NCBI GenBank assembly: GCA_011330645.1
Contig: DRQB01000195.1
Location: 1-10,884 of the forward strand
Source of the DNA: Campylobacterota bacterium
GTDB taxonomy: Bacteria; Campylobacterota; Campylobacteria; Campylobacterales; Sulfurovaceae
Direction: 5' to 3'
Length of the DNA stretch: 10,884 bases
Made by a program: the position numbers and the translations under genes. Position 1 is the first letter of the stretch. Each line of letters begins with the position of its first letter. Below are positions 6,570 to 10,884 of this stretch, in pieces. The notes below the pieces were generated by a model, which did not search any database, was not told the origin of the DNA, and saw only the letters and a program-made list of their open reading frames with translations.

Positions 6570-7661
6570 TTAGTTAAAATTGGGTGTATTTCCTGTGTAT
6601 TTCACGCCCAATCCCACAGCATCACTCAAAACTATCTCACTTTCGTTAAATGCTATAGATGTTTCAACAGGATGCGAGGACAAAAGACTTACGGCATCAA
6701 GGTCAAGCATGGTAATGATGTCAGCTTTTGCAGAAGCCACATGTATCCCAGCGGCTACCGATATAGGACCTTCCAGCATACACCCAATCATACACTTAAC
6801 CCCAAAGCTTTTGGAGAGGTCTGCAAGTTTGAGAGCTTGAGAAATACCTGCTGTTTTTGCCAGTTTGATATTCACATAATCTATAGCTTGCATCTCTAGC
6901 AGTCGGCGTGCATCGCTAAGACTAAAGATGCTCTCATCAGCCAGAAGAGGGGTTTGGACTCTCTCTTTGATATACTTTAGCCCTTCAATGTCATCAGCGG
7001 CTACAGGCTGCTCTATAAACTCTGCGATGATGTCTTGTTTTTCCAGTGCATGTAGAAGTGCTACAGACTCTTTGGGAGACCATCCTTGGTTGGCATCGAG
7101 TCTAAGTTTGATATTTTTGTCCAGTGCCTTATATATGGCAGTGACACGTTCTACATCTTTACTTGGATTGTCTCCTATTTTTATCTTCAAGGTGTCATAA
7201 CCAAGAGCTACAGCAGCGTGACAATCAGATATCATTTTGTCTATCTCCCCCATGCTTATGGTGATGTCGGTACGAAATGTGTTTTGTGTGCCTCCGAGCA
7301 TGCGGTAAAGAGGGAGTTTCTGTGATTTTGCTTTCAAGTCATAGAGGGCTATTTCAAGTGCTGACTTGGCTGTGGTATTTTTGACTATCAAAGTATGGAT
7401 TAGTCCTATGAGTGCATCAAAATCTTCTATCTCACGCCCAATGAGATGGGGCTTGATGTACTCTATAGTTGCCACCATAGCCCCCATCGTCTCCCCCGTT
7501 ATCTGAGGTGTAGGTGCTCCCTCACCATAGCCTATAGAGCCATTATCACACTTGATAATGACCACGAGGTCTTCAAGCGCATATACACGACGTAGTGAGG
7601 TAACAAAAGGGGTTTTGAGTGGGGCTTTGAGAATTTTGGTTTGGATGTTTGTTATTTTCAT
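6570..7661 (-). CDS. L-Ala-D/L-Glu-type dipeptide epimerase (enolase superfamily)
   Basis: Enolase-superfamily enzyme of the muconate-lactonizing subgroup, expected to interconvert L-Ala-D-Glu and L-Ala-L-Glu in the cytoplasm during murein-peptide recycling. Numbered from MKITNI, the catalytic lysines are in KIK (159-161) and NIKLAK (Lys266). Metal ligands are Asp189 in RLDANQGW, Glu217 in FIEQP and Asp242 in ADES. The DLD at 320-322 matches the Asp-x-Asp that binds the dipeptide ammonium group in this family and argues for a dipeptide substrate. At 363 aa it has normal length. An upstream in-frame ATG at 7697 would add 12 residues (MPYLTLFRYNYF) that the family lacks, so I chose 7661; neither start has a clear ribosome binding site. 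It heads a five-gene minus-strand run. Other dipeptide specificities exist in the family, so the exact substrate is probable, not proven. Confidence 0.9.
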   Translation of the reverse strand: MKITNIQTKILKAPLKTPFVTSLRRVYALEDLVVIIKCDNGSIGYGEGAPTPQITGETMGAMVATIEYIKPHLIGREIEDFDALIGLIHTLIVKNTTAKSALEIALYDLKAKSQKLPLYRMLGGTQNTFRTDITISMGEIDKMISDCHAAVALGYDTLKIKIGDNPSKDVERVTAIYKALDKNIKLRLDANQGWSPKESVALLHALEKQDIIAEFIEQPVAADDIEGLKYIKERVQTPLLADESIFSLSDARRLLEMQAIDYVNIKLAKTAGISQALKLADLSKSFGVKCMIGCMLEGPISVAAGIHVASAKADIITMLDLDAVSLLSSHPVETSIAFNESEIVLSDAVGLGVKYTGNTPNFN

Positions 7662-7897
7662 AAAGTAATTGTATCGAAATAATGTTAGGTAGGGCATCAG
7701 CTATATAAAATGAATAATAGATAAGGAATGTTAAGAGACTTATGCAGTGAAATTTCCTCCTAGCAATATTAATATCACTTAAAATAAGTTCTCATATCTC
7801 CTCATGTCCTTATGCCATCATCAGTTACCACGTTACTAAGTATATATCTGGCAAGTAGAGTATAATACTGATTAATTTAAAATAAAAAAGAAGTAAA
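7662..7897. promoter_or_regulatory. Divergent intergenic region with promoter candidates for both sides
   Basis: No gene is seen in this 236-bp spacer. Plus strand: a perfect TATAAT at 7861-7866 predicts transcription from about 7873 toward the 191-aa gene, with a purine-rich weak ribosome binding site (AAAGAAG, 7887-7893) before the ATG at 7898. Minus strand: TATATA at 7707-7702 would give a leader of about 34 nt for the epimerase, while TACAAT at 7673-7668 would place the start almost on its ATG (leaderless). A 10-bp perfect palindrome, ATATTAATAT, lies at 7766-7775. No -35 boxes stand out. The TATAAT is the most credible element. Confidence 0.45.
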
Positions 7898-8473
7898 ATG
7901 TCTGTATCCGAGTTATCTAATAATATAATCAAACTTACAGAATGGGCAAATGAATATTGCATAGCTATTAGCATTAAATATAGAACAGATGTAAAAGAAT
8001 TATCAAGTGATGATTTATTGGATCCTGTCTGGTATTTAGGTAGGAAAAGAGATGAAGCGATACGAAGAATAAAAGCGTTAATAAGTGCTTCTGAAGTAAT
8101 ACAAGATGAATTAATTGAATATAATCGCGTATATATTGAAACACTTTTTTCTATTACTAATGAGATTGACTATTTGACTTCAGTAAGAGTTTGTGGGATA
8201 TTAGTGGAGTCACAGTTGCTTGAAGTAAATAGGTTATCTTATTTACTGTCTTTGAATGCTAAATTTTTCAATGAAAGTTTAGATTATTACAGATTTTTAG
8301 ATGAAGATGTAGGCTATTATGAAATCAAAGATGGGAATATATATTTTGAAAATGATGATGATATAGATGAAATGCAGAGGAGACTTTTATCTATGATTAA
8401 ACTACAAGAAGAAATGAAATTAATTGATTCCTATAGCTTAGAAGTTCTCAAAGAAAAATTAAAAAAAGTTTAA
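7898..8473 (+). CDS. Unknown 191-aa helical acidic protein, AT-rich orphan
   Basis: No family is recognised. The protein is rich in Leu, Ile, Glu, Asp and Tyr and looks almost wholly alpha-helical, with heptad-like stretches (RRIKALISASEVIQDELIEYN, about 55-75, and a C-terminal EMQRRLLSMIKLQEEMKLID). An acidic patch lies around residues 150-156 (ENDDDID). There is no signal peptide, membrane span or enzyme motif. The ATG at 7898 follows a consensus -10 box with a short leader and a weak ribosome binding site. Its base composition is noticeably more AT-rich than the flanking metabolic genes (20 G+C of 60 in row 8041-8100). It is transcribed against its neighbours on both sides. Open for 191 codons in such AT-rich DNA, it is very probably real; its role is unknown. 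Confidence 0.75.
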   Translation: MSVSELSNNIIKLTEWANEYCIAISIKYRTDVKELSSDDLLDPVWYLGRKRDEAIRRIKALISASEVIQDELIEYNRVYIETLFSITNEIDYLTSVRVCGILVESQLLEVNRLSYLLSLNAKFFNESLDYYRFLDEDVGYYEIKDGNIYFENDDDIDEMQRRLLSMIKLQEEMKLIDSYSLEVLKEKLKKV

Positions 8474-8486
8474 CTTCTCTTCTCTC

Positions 8487-8510
8487 CTTTAGTATAAAAT
8501 AAAGTTTTTT
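8487..8510 (+). terminator. Weak putative terminator after the 191-aa gene
   Basis: CTTTA at 8487-8491 pairs with TAAAG at 8500-8504 across an 8-nt loop, directly followed by six T residues (8505-8510). The stem is short and AU-rich, so termination would be weak. It sits 13 nt after the stop codon and before the convergent stop at 8509. Nothing comparable is seen for the minus strand. Confidence 0.3.
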
Positions 8511-9210
8511 AAATTTCTTTTATTTTTCGTATTATCTTACTAATAAAGTTAGGTAACTTTTCTTTTTTATTTATCCATTTTATTACATGAAAAAAGTATG
8601 ATTTGTCATTTAAAATAAATGTTAATCCAGATTGTAGTTTTCCTGAATCATATTGTTTTGCTAAGTACATAGCTTCTTTATATGATTTTTCTACAATTAA
8701 ACTTGTAATTAATGTTATGGCATGCTGAGAATTATTAATTTGTTCAAGATCTTTTTTTACAAGTGTTGAAAATTTTTTATTGAATGATGTTTTATGATGC
8801 TTTTCAATAGCATTATTTGACCATAAAAGAATTTTTTTTGCCAATTTTAGTGTAGAGACTTCATCATCAAAACTTATTTGATCTATTTTAATTGAACTAC
8901 ATGTAAACCATCCCCAAGTTCTAAAAGATAAAGGTTCTAATTTATTCTCAGGCATGCCAGATATCTCCCAAAATAACTCATCTAGAGCCATTGGTTTAGT
9001 TTTTAAAGTAAGTTTAACACCTTTTTGTGGATATTTAGCGTCTATGTGAAGACAATAGAAATTATTTTCAAACTCTTTAGTTAATGTAGCTATTTTTTTA
9101 CGCCAACCAGACCCTTTAATAACTTTTTTAATATCAGCTAATAATTTTATTTCAAAGTGCTGCTTGATTTTAATAGCATCTTTGTCAAAAGTAAGTTTGT
9201 TATCTTTCAT
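8509..9210 (-). CDS. Unknown 233-aa basic protein, AT-rich orphan coupled to DUF819 gene
   Basis: No family is recognised with confidence. The N-terminal half (about 15-125) looks like a mixed alpha/beta domain: a helix IKLLADIKKVIKGSGWRKK, then strands FYCLHIDAKY and VKLTLKTKPMALDELFWEI, and a Trp-rich turn FRTWGWFTCSSI. This order faintly recalls DUF4304-like proteins, but I would not assign it. The C-terminal half is helical and ends in a strongly basic tail (IKWINKKEKLP...KIIRKIKEI) that could touch nucleic acid or membrane. The ATG at 9210 has a good AGGA site lying in the last codons of the DUF819 gene, only 4 nt after its stop, so it is translationally coupled to it. Composition is extremely AT-rich (12 G+C of 60 in row 8581-8640), unlike DUF819, which suggests a separate origin. 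Confidence 0.75.
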   Translation of the reverse strand: MKDNKLTFDKDAIKIKQHFEIKLLADIKKVIKGSGWRKKIATLTKEFENNFYCLHIDAKYPQKGVKLTLKTKPMALDELFWEISGMPENKLEPLSFRTWGWFTCSSIKIDQISFDDEVSTLKLAKKILLWSNNAIEKHHKTSFNKKFSTLVKKDLEQINNSQHAITLITSLIVEKSYKEAMYLAKQYDSGKLQSGLTFILNDKSYFFHVIKWINKKEKLPNFISKIIRKIKEI

Positions 9211-9214
9211 ATAA

Positions 9215-10378
9215 TTATCCTGCTAATATTTCTAAAATTTTTCCAACCATCAATCCCCCAAATGTACCCAATATATACCCCATCATCGCCATAAGTACAC
9301 CTATGGGGATGAGGGCTTTGGAGTAAGCAGATGCCAAAATAGGTGCTGAGGCTACACCGCCTATGTTGGCGAGTGATGCGACACCTAGACTAAAGAGGTC
9401 AAGTTTGAAGAGTTTGGCGAAGATGACCATGATGACGACATGAATGGCGATGATGACAAACCCTGCAAAGATGTAGAGTGGGGCTTCGGTAAGTTCTGTG
9501 AAGTTGGCACGGCTGGCGATGAGGGCTACTATGAGGTAGAGCATAATGTTGGCTAACTCTGAAGAGCCTGAGACTTTGGCTAGTGGTGTCATGGCAAAGA
9601 GTATGCCTGTAACGGTAGCCAGTATGACTACCCATGTTGTTTGTGTGAGATAGTCAGAAGTAGGGAGAAACGAGGCTCCGTATTGAGAGAGTGCAGAGAC
9701 AAGTAAAGCCGAGCCTAACAGTAAAAAGAGTGAGTCAAAGCTTATAGGCTTTTTATTTTCTTCTTTAAGCGCCAGTCTCTCTCCCACTTCATCGATGGAA
9801 GAGGTATCTGCTTTACTCCAAATGTTGAACTTCTTTGCAAAGGGTACGAGGGCTAGGAGTATCATCACCCAGATGGCATAGTCTATAGAGTCGATGAGTA
9901 GGGTGTAGCCCATGGCAGAGTCAGGTAAGTCCAGCGCACCTTGTATGGCTACCATGTTTGCCGTACCTCCCATCCATGAGCCACTGAGTGCAGCAAAAGG
10001 TTTCCAACTCTCTTCTCCAAATGAAGTGTGGAAGAGGGCGAACATACCTACAAAACCAAGAGCGATGCTGGTAGTTGCTAGTAGAAAAGTAAGCAACATT
10101 TTTTTACCCAGTTTAAAGATTTCTCTCATGTCTGCAAGTAGTAACATGAGAAATATCATCGCAGGTAAAAGGTTTGACTTGACAGACTTATACGTAGCTG
10201 TAACAGACTCTGTTTTATGCCACAGTCCAAAGGTAGAAGCAAGCATCACCACAAAGTAGATGATGACAATAGCAGGCAGGTACTCAAAGAGCTTATGTTG
10301 GCTCTTCTTTTCGGTGTAGACGATACTTGCACTTATCATCATAAGAACTGCAAGGTAGGTAAATCCATTTTCTATCAT
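9215..10378 (-). CDS. DUF819-family multi-pass membrane protein, putative permease
   Basis: Inner-membrane protein of about 387 aa with roughly ten to twelve hydrophobic spans, for example about 5-21, 33-53, 69-83, 93-116, 158-180, 215-235, 247-265, 275-291, 299-325 and 358-382. A charged cytoplasmic-type loop lies at about 181-210. Two glycine-rich family signatures are visible: GSWMGGTANMVAI (133-145) and SLANIGGVASAPILASAY (335-352). They occur in the two halves as an inverted-repeat transporter would have. The family resembles secondary transporters, but its substrate is not established. It is followed after 4 nt by the 233-aa orphan and lies 31 nt downstream of the patatin gene. Being near a dipeptide epimerase and murein peptidase makes murein peptide uptake a plausible, unproven role. 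Start ATG 10378 has AAAGG at an untypically long 11 nt. Confidence 0.88.
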   Translation of the reverse strand: MIENGFTYLAVLMMISASIVYTEKKSQHKLFEYLPAIVIIYFVVMLASTFGLWHKTESVTATYKSVKSNLLPAMIFLMLLLADMREIFKLGKKMLLTFLLATTSIALGFVGMFALFHTSFGEESWKPFAALSGSWMGGTANMVAIQGALDLPDSAMGYTLLIDSIDYAIWVMILLALVPFAKKFNIWSKADTSSIDEVGERLALKEENKKPISFDSLFLLLGSALLVSALSQYGASFLPTSDYLTQTTWVVILATVTGILFAMTPLAKVSGSSELANIMLYLIVALIASRANFTELTEAPLYIFAGFVIIAIHVVIMVIFAKLFKLDLFSLGVASLANIGGVASAPILASAYSKALIPIGVLMAMMGYILGTFGGLMVGKILEILAG

Positions 10379-10397
10379 GTGCGCTATTGCCTTTTAT

Positions 10398-10418
10398 ATT
10401 ATAAAATATTTAAATATT
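10398..10418 (-). promoter_or_regulatory. TATAAT box and 14-bp palindrome between patatin and DUF819 genes
   Basis: On the minus strand a consensus TATAAT lies at 10403-10398, in the 31-nt gap before the DUF819 start. A perfect 14-bp palindrome, AATATTTAAATATT (10405-10418), overlaps the stop codon of the patatin gene. They could form an internal promoter with an operator. In AT-rich DNA such matches also arise by chance, and the predicted start near 10391 would clip the AAAGG site, so confidence is low. Confidence 0.25.
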
Positions 10419-10884
10419 ATTTTCTATTTTTTCTAGTAAACCCAAGCCCATTTTACGTATCTCTTTGACTTTGTGGAAGTGGTAGGTTTTATAGGCTTTA
10501 GTGACAGGTTCGAGAAGGGTGATGTTTTTATCACTATTACGAATATGCGTGCGTGATTGGTTATAGATGAGTAGTCTCATAGATTTGTCAAACATCTCTA
10601 AAACATTGACCGTTTTAAAAAAGTTATCTGGAAGTTCATGTGCAAAAGAATTTGTCCCAAGTACATCTACTGCAAGTATCACTTCAAACGTAGCTTCATT
10701 CACTCCTAAGTTTTCACAAAGAAACCCGTCTACATAGGTTTTCCCCTCGATGATATGTTCTTCAAATATCCCAGGAATCGCCATCGTGGCAAGTAAAGCA
10801 TCTTTTATGAGTATATCATCATCTGCTGTAAAAACCCTCTTATCACCGTTAAGTAAGTTAGTAGCGATAAGCTTGAGTGGGATG
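10410..10884 (-). CDS. Patatin-like phospholipase, C-terminal part (runs off window)
   Basis: The reading frame is open from the window edge; the gene's start and the nucleophile GxSxG motif lie beyond it. About 158 residues are visible. They carry the second half of a patatin domain: IPLKLIATNLLNGDKRVF (the conserved block after the nucleophile elbow), DALLATMAIPGIFEE (matching the usual A..AS.A.PG.F), then YVDGFLCENLGV with the catalytic Asp. Family members usually have DGG or DGA, so Phe in the third place is unusual, though the Asp is kept. The remaining helical C-terminus contains a region (NVLEMFDKSMRLLIYNQSR) as in RssA-type bacterial patatins. These are serine/aspartate dyad lipid acyl hydrolases, mostly cytoplasmic or membrane-associated. 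The Met at 10784 is inside the domain and is not the start. Confidence 0.85.
   Translation of the reverse strand, partial: IPLKLIATNLLNGDKRVFTADDDILIKDALLATMAIPGIFEEHIIEGKTYVDGFLCENLGVNEATFEVILAVDVLGTNSFAHELPDNFFKTVNVLEMFDKSMRLLIYNQSRTHIRNSDKNITLLEPVTKAYKTYHFHKVKEIRKMGLGLLEKIENNI

Noticed and set aside
6549..6899. Plus-strand open frame of 116 codons antisense to the epimerase
   Set aside because: It lies opposite a well-supported enzyme with all catalytic motifs. It has a Cys/His-rich random-looking composition and no ribosome binding site, so it is a shadow frame.
7766..7775. ATATTAATAT palindrome as an operator
   Set aside because: A 10-bp all-A/T palindrome is common by chance in DNA this AT-rich, and there is no second copy nearby.
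7849..7863. TGGCA at 7849-7853 upstream of the 191-aa gene as a sigma-54 promoter
   Set aside because: The required GC-type -12 element (TTGC) at the right spacing is missing; the sequence there is GTAT. The overlapping TATAAT is the better promoter.
9399..9635. His-rich 78-codon minus-strand frame within DUF819
   Set aside because: The His/Ser/Arg repeats come from out-of-frame reading of membrane-protein codons; it is a shadow of the DUF819 gene.

Overview
The window looks like chromosomal DNA from a Campylobacterota (Epsilonproteobacteria) species, probably of the Sulfurovum/Sulfurimonas type. The basis is the AT-rich coding style with many AAA/TTT codons, the abundance of TATAAT-like -10 boxes without clear -35 boxes, short intergenic gaps, and proteins that read like those of that group. 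The genus is an inference. No rRNA, tRNA, CRISPR array, transposase or integrase was found.

Layout. (1) 57-3158, plus strand: an unrecognised 190-aa protein that ends at a clear intrinsic terminator, then a two-gene unit consisting of a 112-aa unknown protein and a UvrD/Rep/PcrA-type SF1A helicase. The helicase starts on a TTG that directly follows the TAG of the 112-aa gene, in the same reading frame. (2) 3155-7661, minus strand: a tightly packed five-gene run. In transcription order it is L-Ala-D/L-Glu-type dipeptide epimerase, secreted SH3/NlpC-P60 cell-wall peptidase, CatB-type hexapeptide acetyltransferase, RsmD-like 16S rRNA methyltransferase, and a NYN-LOTUS putative RNase. Its last stop codon overlaps the helicase stop codon convergently. 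(3) 7662-9210: a 236-bp spacer followed by two convergent, very AT-rich orphan genes, one of unknown function on each strand. (4) 9215-10884, minus strand: a DUF819-family membrane protein, and upstream of it the C-terminal part of a patatin-like phospholipase that runs off the right edge.

How the genes fit together. The epimerase and the NlpC/P60 peptidase form a recognisable murein-peptide pair, the same combination as ykfB/ykfC in Bacillus subtilis. The peptidase would cut gamma-D-Glu-diamino acid bonds outside the cytoplasm, and the epimerase would convert the resulting L-Ala-D-Glu inside the cell. The nearby multi-pass DUF819 protein is a reasonable candidate for the missing uptake step. 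The two AT-rich orphans lie between that protein and the epimerase, as if inserted into a once-continuous cassette. This is inference and needs comparative genomics. The downstream half of the run (RsmD and NYN-LOTUS) concerns RNA and is joined by a 1-nt stop/start overlap.

Other points of interest are two TTG-started genes with no visible ribosome binding site that lie in frame behind a neighbour's stop codon, a beta-clamp-like QLGLF motif in an insertion of the helicase, and two mutually exclusive hairpins over the ribosome binding site of the first gene.
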